Below are positions 12,704 through 24,132 of a DNA stretch of 64,000 nucleotides, one piece after another. This stretch comes from Agrostemma githago. Lineage: Eukaryota; Streptophyta; Magnoliopsida; Caryophyllales; Caryophyllaceae. The notes under the pieces are model-generated. The model did no database searches, was not told the origin of the DNA, and was given only the letters and a program-made list of their open reading frames with translations. Each line of letters starts with the position of its first letter. The stretch's first letter is position 1. The position numbers and the translations under genes are program-made. The stretch is from contig OY288251.1 in the NCBI GenBank assembly GCA_958450325.1, positions 69,581,666 to 69,645,665 on the forward strand, read 5' to 3'.

Positions 12704-13162
12704 TATAGAAACTATTGTAATTAGCTCATGAGTTTATATTATTTGCCTTGCTAAAAAGTTAAATGTTAAATACAGTATATAAAGGAGAGAGTGTATATGT
12801 AAATGATTTCTAGATATAGCCAATTTAGCTTTTCGATATAAGTTGAGGAATGAGAAGTTCCGGCCAAAAAGGTCTAGTTAACTATGTAGCCAAATAATGG
12901 TAGTCATTTATGTCTCATGTTGGGTCTCTGTTATATCGATGCCATGATGCATAATACCGTAGTATAATATATTCTGCTTTGATCAAGCCCTCATTTAATT
13001 TCATCTTTTACAATCGATGTAGGACATGAGTTCACACCCTAACAATCCTTCCCAAGTCGGGTCTTGACTTCAATGCAACTTATGGAGACACTTGAACCAT
13101 GCATTACAAAATCATCAAGCCTTCCCTTAACAGACACGGCGACACACATACAACACCTCTAA

Positions 13163-13439
13163 GGGATCGTTTGGTTCACCATGGGAAGATGGAGTTACCG
13201 GGAACTTAAATTCACGTGAATTTGTATTTCATGGAAATTACAAAAATATTGTTTGGTTGCCATATGAGAAATAACTTCATGCGAGAAGTTCTACACACCA
13301 AGGGGGCTTGGTGAGTAACTTTCCCATTATGGAAGAGGTGACAATTCCTAGGAAGTGGGCAACCAAACAACATCCCAATTTATATCAATTCATGGGAAGT
13401 TCTACTTTCCATGATTTAAGAGGGCAAACAAACGACCCC
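13163..13439. mobile_element. Tourist-like (PIF/Harbinger) MITE
   Basis: The 277-base element starts GGGATCGTTTGGTT and ends with AACAAACGACCCC, an imperfect inverse. It is flanked by TAA on both sides (13,160-13,162 and 13,440-13,442), the three-base target duplication of PIF/Harbinger elements. There is no coding capacity. Confidence 0.75.
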
Positions 13440-14012
13440 TAAATGTGATTTATTTTAAGTACAATATAGAGTACATTTCACAATTCAGAAATCAAAACTT
13501 TAGTAATTCGATCAACATTAATATTGTTTTTCTCCATAGTGTGTAAGTATTCCTTTCGTTTTGATCGTTTTCATTCACGTTTAGAGATTTTCATCACATA
13601 TTTTGACAAGCAAGAAGACAAAAATGATATTGAAGATAGTATGCATGTGCTGATTAATCTTCACGAAAAGATAATTAAATTGGAATATAATATCATAGAA
13701 GAGTTTGTATTATTGTGATCCAAATTTTTGTACATGATCATCCAACATTCAAACTGAGCTCCACAAAATCCATAGCATTACAAAAAAAAATCCAAAAAAA
13801 TCGTTGGTGAATACAAATAATAATGTACGGAGTATGTTGTTCAATGAACCTCTATACAATCAGAACAACATTACCCAGTGCCTCAAAACACCGTCCATTA
13901 TGAAAAAAATAATAATTAAACGGACATGAAAATTGGAGGCTGGATTATTAAATTTGAATTAGCACAAGTTTTAGGAGAAATATATATATATATCAATATT
14001 TTTTTTTTTTAA

Positions 14013-15790
14013 TTATAGAAGTGAGTTGAGCTTTGAATCAAGACCAATGTCCATTCCATTGTATGCAAGTGGAGCGTACATCCATAAGTCATCAGAACTC
14101 AATAGCTGCATGAACAAAGAACCAACTTGTCGTTAGAAATAATATTCTATTTTACTAAATCTTTCATCAAAGATTATTATTGATTTGGCTTTTGAGTTTA
14201 TAAATTATAACTAGGTGGATTGTGGAATGTGATAGTTACATGATTCATCATGCACACTTTATTTATTTGCATTGTTGACCTTTCTTTGCCAAAACCCATC
14301 ACATCAACCTACATGCACCATCCTCACAAATTCTAGTTTAAGACTCGTATATATCTGTCAAATAATGCATGCAAAAATAGCTAGAATCCTTGTCCCAAAC
14401 TATCATCTAACCATATCAGATGATGTTATTATTTGACCCGTTTAAATCTTAAAGGATACGTTTGTTAAAAGAGAGATATTAGCTGAACAGAACGAAAGGT
14501 GGGATGTCATGCATGAATAACTCTTTGTGTACTTTTTGCTAGGACAAAAAGGCTCTTTTTTTGCCACTTATAGAGAAAATGATGTTTAGGATTGCATTTA
14601 CTAATCCTCACCTCTCTTTTTTTTGGCTACCTAGTTTAATTTTCTTTTCAAAGAAAAAAGAAAGGTGGGTTATATATGGTGTGATCACAAATTCTGATCT
14701 CATGTGAGACGGTATGGATCGAGTGTTACAAGATTACAACAAACCTTGATTTGAAGCTGCAAAAACTTGACATAACTGACAGCTTCTTCAAGCATTGTGC
14801 TTAAATCCACCTTTGTTCCATTTGGTACAAGCTTTTGTAGGGTTCTTAGCCTCTCATTAATCCTCTCCCTTCTTTTCTGCAAACATCAATTAACAACAAA
14901 ATCAATATCATTATATTGTCGACGATACATAATCTTAACCACTAGGTTAAGACATTTTCAGTCGTATAATGAGTATTTAATTTCGAAATAATAATAAAAG
15001 AGAGAAATTAAAATTACCCTGGCATAGAGACTCTGAGGATCAGTTGCAGATCCCCTGCTTGCTCTTGGTTTACCACTCAACTCCTCCTCAGAACTACAAC
15101 TCCCAGCGTTCGAGTTCTGTTTCTCCAGTTTACGACTCCTCTTTGCTTTCATCTTACCTTTCCCCGTTTGTACCTACACAATCATCATTATTAGACCGCT
15201 GGATCGATCTAGTCTTGCTGAATTGAAAACCGTCTCACAAAAACAATGTATGTAGTGTAGTATTATTTACATACCTCAGAATTGCGAGATCTCTTGCATC
15301 CAACGTCGACTGAATCATCATCATTGCTTTTGACTTCCTCGACCGCCTCATTATCCAAACTGTGATCAGGTTGTGTTAGGTATGTTTCGGAGTCGTCTAT
15401 GAAATTATTAGCAGGAAACACCTGAACAACCCCATTTGTATTAAGACAAAACTCGACAGCAGCAGGCGGCTGCAATAATAATGTATTAGTATTATTATTA
15501 GTGTTGAAGAATTGATCATAGTTTTCGCGAGATTGGTAAGCCGCCAGATGATCGTCGCTGCTTTCGCTGTACATGCTCTGATCTTGATGATGACCCAAAG
15601 AATATAAGTTAGCAGAATGAGTACTAGTGTCATTTGTATAATATGAGCCTACTGTATCATTATCACCACAGCTAAGCATGTCACTGAAGGATGATGATGA
15701 ATTCCCCAAGAAACTCGACTCGTTGATGTAAACTTCATTCATACAGCTCATCCATTCTCCTCTTTCCATCATAATTGATCCACATTCCAT
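14013..15790 (-). CDS. RSL: bHLH transcription factor, second RSL class II copy, 4 exons
   Basis: This is a tandem paralog of the gene at 8.1-9.7 kb with the same expected role as a root-hair bHLH regulator. Exons in coding order: 15790-15275, 15173-15018, 14876-14745, 14105-14013; 298 residues. Exon 1 has exactly the same length (516 bases) as in the paralog, but its N-terminal sequence is strongly diverged. The bHLH is conserved (about residues 212-268): ATDPQSLYAR, KRRERINERLRTLQKLVPNG, then helix 2 ending YVKFLQLQIK. The tail LLSSDDLWMYAPLAYNGMDI is the RSL signature. The helix region is encoded by a single 132-base exon where the paralog has two 66-base exons separated by an intron. Exon 2 is 90 bases shorter than in the paralog. 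Both copies look functional. Confidence 0.93.
14925..14957 (-). repeat. SINE head fragment in RSL intron 2
   Basis: The plus strand reads CTTAACCACTAGGTTAAGA followed by CATTTTCAGT. On the minus strand this is a tRNA A-box-like head (TCTTAACCTAGTGGTTAAGA) also seen near 895, 17,672 and 20,240. No tail or target duplication is visible here. Confidence 0.4.
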
Positions 15791-15902
15791 GATTTTTTTT
15801 TCAAATTTTTGGGGTTTTTTTTTTGTTGTTTATGTTTGATTTTTGATTTTATTGGGTTGAGGTTAGTTGAATTTGTTGGAGAATGAAGAGTGTGGAGAAG
15901 TT

Positions 15903-15911
15903 AATTTATAG
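15903..15911 (-). promoter_or_regulatory. TATA box of the second RSL gene
   Basis: The minus strand reads CTATAAATT, about 115 bases upstream of the ATG at 15,790. It sits next to purine-rich sequence on the plus strand, as in many plant core promoters. Confidence 0.6.
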
Positions 15912-17177
15912 GGAGGAGGGGAAGAGAGGAATGTGGAGGGTGGACTGAGTTTAAAGACAGAGACAGTGACAGCTTTATTTGTTGCATAGCGCTACAAATG
16001 ATTGATTAATGAATGTAGAACTAAACGTCATTGTCCTGCTAACTACACTCATAATAATTTCATTAATCTTGTCTTAACTAAATATACAAGTAGATGGTTT
16101 TCATTTCCTCAATGTCTGCACATAGGTATAGACTATAGAGGGACTATTAGACTTGTTAAAATAACTCCAACCTAACCCTAACCTGACTCGATACATGTAT
16201 CATGTAAGTGTAATAAACTAGCCTGAATTATGGTTATTAGCTATAATCGCAAACATGTCAAGCTAGAGCTGATAAAAGTTGACCCAATCCAAGCGATGTA
16301 AGATGAACTATCCAATACCTGTCTCGATAGAACTTGAGAGTTAGGTGAATAGAAACTGACTTAACTAACTATAACCGAAGTCAAACCACCATCCAAAAAT
16401 TATCTTATTTACACCAATCGAATCCGACCTAGACCGACAGGTGACCCAGTTTGACGTGGTTACAATATTAGCTTCATAATGATATATGGCCGGTCTAAAT
16501 AAGAGCAACTTGACATTATTCATCCTTATTTTCTTAAGCTTCATTTAATAAACTCAAAAAAAAAAAACGTCTATTTGAAATTTGATCCAACCAAACCCGA
16601 CAATAACCAAGAAAAATTATAACCTAGCTTGATCAAGAACGATGTTGTTGATCTAACAGATCGAATCCGAACTTGATATAACTTGACCCGTAAGGCCATA
16701 ACCAACCAAAGTGATCCAATTAAAAAAAAATGATGAAACTCGAAAATAATAATAGTGGTAATAAGTTGTTTGATTTGATTGACAAGTCAAAGGGTAATTG
16801 GGAATTAAAAATAAGGAATATCCTTTGAGAATGCTCAGAAACTAAGGGTCATGAATCATAATATAATTAATAAAAATGAGAATGATTATTAGATTAGGAA
16901 GAATGAGACTAAGTGCCATCCATCCATCCATCCGTGAGGAAAAAAATAAAATGGTTAGATTAGTTAGAGAAAGATTAAAAGCTTAGAATCAGGGAGGAAG
17001 AATGGGCAAGCAATTTGATTATTGACACAAATATACAATTTAGATTTGGTGCGGGTTGTTTGTATTACAACTCTATCATTATTAATTCACCAAATTCATG
17101 CTTGGACGTGGAACTATTTTTTAATACGGAGTATTCATTACTTTGTTACCAAAAAAAAAATTAGAAGCAAGAATTAT

Positions 17178-17370
17178 TACTCCCTCCGTCCCAATGAATT
17201 GTTTATATTGGGACGTCTCAATGAATTGTTTGCCTTTCTATTTTAGTAATGCTTTTTAGATGTAATTTGACCCTTCTAATGAGTTTTGCTCCACGTGTCA
17301 CTTCCTCATTGGATGCCTTACCCTTGGTGCTAAAAACAAAGATAAACAATTCATTGAAACGGAGGGAGTA
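17178..17370. mobile_element. Stowaway MITE (family also at 32,314)
   Basis: This 193-base element, counting the TA on each side, has terminal repeats CTCCCTCCGTCCCAATGAAT and its inverse. The interior matches the element at 32,314-32,522 in the opposite orientation, including a conserved GTGACACGTGG/CCACGTGTCAC segment and the TAGCACCAAGGGTAAGG phrase, so the two are copies of one family. Confidence 0.9.
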
Positions 17371-19401
17371 TAAACTTATAGTAATTGTTATGCTCCGTAT
17401 TAATTAGTATGGCTGATTTCCATAGTCAAATTTTTTCGGTTCAAAGGAACACATTATTATGTCGCGGATAAAAATTATATCAAATCCTCAATCTTACTAA
17501 ACACCAAAGATGAGCTCACTCATATTCTTACCCATCACAAGTTTGTAAATTCTAATGATTACTCGCACTTGATTTAAATTATGGTTCATAAGGGGTTGTA
17601 AGCCATCGCATGCTTTGCTTGTACATGACCATATATAACAACCGGTATCCACCAGGCAATTATACCTCCATCTTAACCACTAGACAATAGATGCACATAC
17701 ATACAGTTGTAACATTTGTGAGTCACTCGTACGAAATAGTTAAACTTGATCTTCTTTTCACTGTTATTGTTCCTTTTGGTCTTTCTTCAAGTAGGGTAGG
17801 GTCGAGTTAGCTGTATGTCGCCTGTCTGGTTGAGTTAGATCAAGTTAAACAAGTATCATCACCTTCAATTGACTCAGATCATAGGTCATCTGATGAGGCC
17901 AACTGGCCAAGTCGATTCGATCAGGTTTGATTTCGTGTCTACCTTAATCAAGTCATCATTAACTTGCATCTGATCAGTTTACAATAAATATTTTTTATTT
18001 AAAAGGAAATGACCTAATTAAAGTGTGGATTAACTCACATTTATTTTATTTTAAAAACAAACCTCCGATCATTAGACGATGTTCTTTGTGGCCAAGCTAA
18101 GTCCCCTGTTTATAGAGATTATTATGACTAATATATAAATTTGTTTAGAGATAACCATGATGTAAGTTATCTTGAGCTGGCTTAATGTATGCTTGCAAAA
18201 ATCTCTACATACATTTATTATTTTATTTTATTTTATGAAAAATATTAGTATGATGATATGTTTGGAAAATCTCTACATTTATATAATAATTTATATATTA
18301 TCATAAAGCAAACCATTTCAACTGTTGCTAAGTTGTGTGACATGTCCTATAAAGATGAACCTAAATACCGAGTAATAGATATTATTAGAGATGATTAATT
18401 ATTAATTATTTAATTTAGTTTAATTAGAATAACACCTATGTTTATTTTTATTTATTTTCTTTTTGCATTGACAAACTTTTCATTTTATTCAAGGGTTGTG
18501 CTTTCATTGTTCAATTAAAATCTAACAACTTTTTTTTTGGATGTTATCAAACTTGCTTCAACCTCTTAAACATGCATGTTCATGTCGATATATTGTAACG
18601 AAATGTGGTAATGCGACTAATTATTCTGTTCGTCGAAGAAACAAATAAAATCAAATTCTAATTTAATTTCTAAGTGTGAACCTAAAACTGGTAATTATTA
18701 GGTCATTAACATTTTGGTAAACGGATATCATATCGACCAAAATCTATTAAGAAGTATTTTGAAATATATATGCTAGCTGCTAATAATAATCACATTTTGT
18801 AAAAGTATATTCAATTTATATATGAAAATTAAATAATGTAGTCATTTGATTAAAATATTTGTCATAAAAAATACTCCGTATACCGTAAACAATAAACAAA
18901 ATAATGAATTAGATCGAGTATATCCTATAGCCTTTCGATTATAAAATAAATTTGTTCTCGACACCATCATTTTTAGCCTCTTTATTTATTATTAAAGGTT
19001 CAAATTTTTTATTGTTTACAATTAAACTAGGTTAAAAAATTATCTAAATATAATTTCTAATTTTCCAATAAATAAATAGCAAAATTTTTTTTATCAATGA
19101 CTCAATGTAATCTATCTTAATAAAATTAACGTAAACCATCTTAATTATTACTCATTAACAGACCCAAAAAAAAAAAGCGTAAACTATTAATTAGGAGGGA
19201 CGGAATCAAGTGTTCACTGACTCATATTTAATCATCAATATTTGAAATTTAATCATCAATATTTGAAATATATGGAAAAATGAGGGAGTAAAAGACAAAA
19301 TGGGAACTATCCCTTTCGTGATGTAAGTGACTTTGTCTAAGGTACTTAGTTTTTGGAATTTAAAATTGTTGCCCCCTTGCTTTTGTTTAATTTCTTGCTT
19401 G

Positions 19402-19500
19402 TGACGGGTCAAACAGTACCCATGTGATAGATAAGACAAAAGACATTACCACATGTTGCTTTTGTCTTATCTTCCCACATGGGTAATACTTGATCCATCA
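19402..19500. repeat. Foldback repeat, about 40-base arms
   Basis: The left arm (19,402-19,442) and right arm (19,459-19,500) are imperfect inverses sharing CCATGTG and GATAAGACAAAAG, separated by only 16 bases. This could be a tiny MITE or the core of one. No target duplication is clear. Confidence 0.6.
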
Positions 19501-20138
19501 TATACATATGACGGATATGATCATCAAAAGTAAGAATTCGTCATCCAATTACTAGTAGTAATGTACTCTCCCTATTTATTAGTGTTGCATTGGTACGATT
19601 TGCTACAAAAAAAGAAATGTCAAAATTAACAAGGTCATTTCTTGTGTCCTCATGCATTGCTAATCGATCATTTCTAATGTCTTTTTCATTATATTAATAA
19701 TAATTGCTATGGTCATTTCTTATGTCTTTTTCATTAGTATATTATTAATACCGTCTCACTCTAAATTGTTTAAGATAAATAGTTAAATATATAGTTCGAA
19801 ACTAACTAATTAATGATCTAATTGTGTATTATGTGAAAGTTTTACGCTAACATTAACGTCAGACCGTCTCATCGTGACTTTGATTGGGTATTGCGTACTC
19901 CCTCAACTAACTCTCATACAATAGTCCAGATAATAGAGATGATCTGTAATACTCTGTACTATTAATTAGCGGTATGGGCTTCCGTTATAAGCCTTTTGCC
20001 GAATTGGCACAAACATCTTAAGAACAAAAATTATGGATCAAAGTTCACAAGAAAAACAAAAACTTATAAGAGACAGTTTACAATAACATTAACGAGCTAG
20101 ATACTAACTTAGTGTGGCCTGGGACGATCCTGTCCAGA

Positions 20139-20268
20139 TTTTTTTTTTGTTCAACGAAGCACGTACTTTATCGCATTACAATATAGGGGAGGAGGATTCG
20201 AACGTACCTCTGACATATTTGTCACAGGATATCTGATCTTAACTAATAGGCTAAGATATATTCGGTAC
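20139..20268 (-). mobile_element. tRNA-derived SINE, minus orientation
   Basis: Read on the minus strand it has an A-box-like TCTTAGCCTATTAGTTAAGA, a B-box GTTCGAATCC, then a TATATTGTAATGCGATAAAG body, the tail GCTTCGTTGAAC and an A-run (the T-run at 20,139-20,148). The same tail occurs at 40,875-40,979 and 47,997-48,053, so this is a dispersed family. I did not find a clear target-site duplication for this copy. Confidence 0.7.
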
Positions 20269-20497
20269 AAAAATTATACTCCAACTCTGTAACAAAAACA
20301 TAAATTCGGAAGAAATCATCAAAGAAAGAAATGCAAATTGGAAATCAACATCAAGGACATTGTTTCCCAATTAGCGTGCGTATTCGTATCATGGCCGGCC
20401 CAGCCATACCACGATTTGTCCTCTACGTCTCACTACCCAATTTATAACCACTGTCTGTCCTACTTTATTTTCCTTTAAGTAATTCGGAGTATATATA

Positions 20498-20902
20498 TAC
20501 TCCCTCCGAGTTTCCAATGCGGATCTCCCGTCCCATTTTGTGTCCCACTCAGTGTCCCGTACCATACACGGGATGACACATCAACTGCTTATGATAAATC
20601 TTGCATTTTTTATTTATTGAATAGTCGTCGTGTCATCCCGTGTATGGTGCGGCACACTGAGTGGGACACAAAAATGGGACAGGAGATCCGCTCTTCCGAG
20701 TTTCTATTATTGTTTCAAAAGCTTTTTGGGTGAAAAATAAGGAAAGATAAATGAGTGATTCAAAAAGGATGAGGAAGAGAGAAAAATGGGAGAGTAATTG
20801 TGAACCACACATTGATGACCTTAAAAGGAAAGTGAGACAAAAATCAAACCCAGTCCAAAAAAGAAAGTGAGACAATAGTAGGAACTCGGAGGGATCCGAG
20901 TA
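20498..20902. mobile_element. Stowaway MITE carrying a nested element
   Basis: The left end is TACTCCCTCCGAGTTTC. The right end is the inverse, apart from a four-base insertion (GGAACTCGGAGGGATCCGAGTA). Between them sits a separate 180-base insertion (20,515-20,694) flanked by a 10-bp duplication. Without it the Stowaway element is about 215 bases. Confidence 0.75.
20515..20694. mobile_element. Nested inverted-repeat element, probably MULE-type
   Basis: The ends carry inverted repeats of about 60 bases beginning GCGGATCTCC and including TGTCCCACTCAGTG and CATACACGGGATGACAC. It is flanked by direct copies of TCCGAGTTTC (20,505-20,514 and 20,695-20,704). A 9-10-bp duplication with long inverted repeats fits Mutator-like MITEs. 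Confidence 0.7.
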
Positions 20903-23141
20903 TTATTCAAGCATATACAGAATATTATTCACAATAATACATTTTTTTTGCGTAACTACTCAAAAAAAATGAAAATGTTTGTTAGGGTGCCGAATTGTCG
21001 ATACAACTAACTACACGACTAAATATATTTTAAATATAAATGAGTCACATGCGGAGTAAATTCTTTACTAAAAGATTAACTCAACCTCATAAAATTTCTA
21101 CATAAAAATACGGAGTACTACCCTAAATAAAAATGACTCGTAGTTGGGTAGGAGGAACCCGCTAATTATTAAAAAAAAACTATTTCTTAATTCGGTCAAT
21201 TTAATCTGATAGTCGAACTTATACTAAAATCAATTAACCGTATTTTACTAATATTATCAACCACGTATAATAAATCTGTTATCGTTATTTGCCAACTAAA
21301 ACCGTTAAAATAAGTATGTACTCTAACAAGTATAAATAAAACAGAATACGACACTCACATATACATACATAACGTAAGAATGAAGTCTCTATTAAAGCAT
21401 GGCATTGGCGCATCATATACAACGACAATTCTACGTTTTTTTGTCAACCACTTTTTTACTTATTATTTTGTGATACATACATTATACATACGGCCGTGTT
21501 TTATTTTGCATGGTAGGAGTATTTTACGAATATTCTTTATTTTTTTTATTCATATGCACGACTAGGGAGTGTGTTTTATTCTTCACTTTATTTCTTACCA
21601 ACATCCATAATAATAATAATTCATTTTTTATGGAATCATACTCGTATTTTTTTTTAGCTTCTGAATTTTTAATTTGTGTTCTTTTTTTAATAATTATTGA
21701 TTGAGCATTATATTTGGGTAAAAAAAATCTCTAACATAAAATAACACGAAAAAATTAGGATCATCGTTGCTATGTTTATTCTATTTGAGAATTGAGACGG
21801 GTTTCTCTTAGAGGTTGGTTTCTGTAACCCTAAGACGATAGTATTATACTATTATATTCCCATTAACAATATTCAACTGAATATAATATGCAAAAGAAAA
21901 AGCAAATATAGAGTAATTTGTAAGAATGGAAAAGAGTATCTGTATTTTATATGTTTCGCCCATATATTATTTATTTAACTCGTTTTGAGTTTTAACATTA
22001 ATGTGAATCCAAAATGCTAATTCCACATCAAATTGTTGGAGAAGAAGCTCTGTAATTAATTAATTAATTAATTTTATAATCACTAAATTCTAGAGTTTCA
22101 AAAATTCAGATCCCCTGGCTTAATTAGTAAAACCAAGTAGCTAGTAAAGTATATATATTAATTATGTACTCGTAGTAGTCAATAAGTACTTGGTTTGCGT
22201 ATTTACGATTAGCTACGTACATACGAAACCCAATTGTATTTGTATGTCCAATTCCATTTTTAATGTCTTTTTCCTATATTAATAAAATCGATAATAATTA
22301 ATATGATTATTCTAAAATATACTCCGTATGTAGTTAAGTAGTGATCAGTGTATATCAAATGTCAACGTTTATTTATTTATTTTTTTGTCAAACGGCCATG
22401 GGTTTTTATATATGCATGCTATTCTACCATCAAATATTCTTGTTTTGTTTTATTCATATACGATTTGGGTATGTCAACGATAGTAAATATGGAATAATTC
22501 ATTTCATAATAACTACGTAATATATTTCACAAACTCCAAACTTTTTATAAGATCACATTTTATGATTTATATGATTTTTTCGAAATTTTGGAATGTTTTT
22601 TTAGACGGTCTAAAGTGAGTCGTTGGGCTTTAGGCATATTAATCTACAACAAACGAGCAACGAATGGCTAATGGGCTTGGTTATCTACATTTACAAGGGG
22701 TTATAAAGTAAGCGGCTAATGTTTTCTAGTTTTTTTTATTAATTTATTAATTATTTTTATACTAGCATTTACTTCGTACGAGTATTAATTATTTTAATTA
22801 AAATGAGGGCACAATAACTCATAATAGGATGTACGTCCAAATTGTATCTCGGCTTCCCAACAATTTTTTTTTGTAAACTGCACTTTGTTTTATCAATAAT
22901 ATCTCAACTACTCACTAACTTCTTGTCTTATAATTTGTTTCGTTGTTAATACAAGTTCCGATTTTTATAATAATAATAATAATAGGTGGACCATTCAAAG
23001 GGAAAAAGACTTTCTTTCAAAAAAAATGTGGTAGTAATAGTTGGTGAATGAGTAGAATGAATAGCTATCCGGATGTAGGAAGCGCACCTGACCGAATCCA
23101 TCATCTGTTAATCTGGTGCATGCGGCGCCCTGCATATGTAT

Positions 23142-23142
23142 C

Positions 23143-23179
<37 letters not shown>

Positions 23180-23180
23180 T
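23142..23180. repeat. (CATACA)n microsatellite
   Basis: About six tandem hexamers CATACA, directly followed by the nonamer TACTCCGTA. Confidence 0.9.
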
Positions 23181-24132
23181 ACTCCGTATGTCTCTACAAT
23201 GACAACATACAGGAGTAACATGATAGAGTACCATCAAACAACCTGTCTCATATTTTCAAACTCATCCTCTTAAAAATGGCATAATTCACCAATTTCCCCC
23301 ATGATAAGAATATACAAACTCGATACAAAGTTAATAGTCGTATGGATTGCATGCATAAGATTTATTCGACTTAAATGATGCATTGGATACAAGTCATGAA
23401 AGTTGTTTGAGTCGATATAACTCGGTATGAACACAAAAGAACGTGCCTCATCAATTCAATTGAGACCTTGGTTAGTGCTTCTTCACTTAACGGGTTTGAT
23501 AAATGAGTCGAACCCAAATCATGTGATGACTCATGTTCTGGTATTTGAACGGAACCCTATCAACATCATGACCGCTCCCACTCATACCTCTCTTTAAAAC
23601 CGGGGGGTGAGGTGTTTGATATATGAGGTGTTATAGGGGAAGGGATCATAGAATAGGGCAGAAGGTGCACTGCCCATTCAAGAGAGCAGTTCAAAATTTG
23701 TTTCATCACGACCTTAAAAAGAAGCGGTCATCATAAAATTCAACAGACTCGGATCAAAAGAGTAAAGCCCACTATTCTCGGCGTAGTTTGCATGAAATAT
23801 CGGTCCCTAGAAGAATTACCCAGAGAAAACCTCGACCTTAACATAGCAGCTTGGAGGGTCCCACTGTCGTCCAGAAAAAAAAAGAACAAGATCGAAAAAC
23901 TAACAGGATGTGAATGTGGAGTAGATGTAGAATAAGTTACATACAGGACAAAAAATCTATAGGACATGGTTTCATGAAGGCCTCCATGCCTATAATTTGG
24001 CACTTTGGCAGGGTCAAATAGAGGCACGCAGCTACACCAGCAGAAGAGCCACAGAAGAGACGGAGGAGACAAGGTACAGTTGGGTTCGAGTAAACTTTGC
24101 AGGCCAATCAGTCACAGTCACAGTCACACGTA

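Larger units (their letters stand above)
9910..14012. other. Intergenic DNA between the tandem RSL genes
   Basis: About 4.1 kb of AT-rich sequence without a credible gene. It holds a terminal-inverted-repeat element (10,373-10,629), a hairpin Stowaway (12,607-12,703), a Tourist MITE (13,163-13,439) and a short TGAA repeat near 11,092. The remainder, including the 64-codon ORF at 13,524-13,718, is unrecognised. Confidence 0.5.
15912..24132. other. Large gene-poor intergenic region
   Basis: About 8.2 kb without a supportable gene. It contains Stowaway elements at 17,178-17,370 and 20,498-20,902 (the latter with a nested insertion), a foldback repeat at 19,402-19,500, a SINE at 20,139-20,268 and a hexamer microsatellite at 23,142-23,180. 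Short ORFs such as 20,633-20,875 and 22,995-23,237 fall in these repeats. The last few hundred bases (about 23.7-24.13 kb) probably hold the 3' UTR of the minus-strand ZFPL1 gene. Confidence 0.5.

Noticed and set aside
22995..23237. 80-codon ORF containing a MCMCMC run
   Set aside because: The run is a reading of the CATACA microsatellite.
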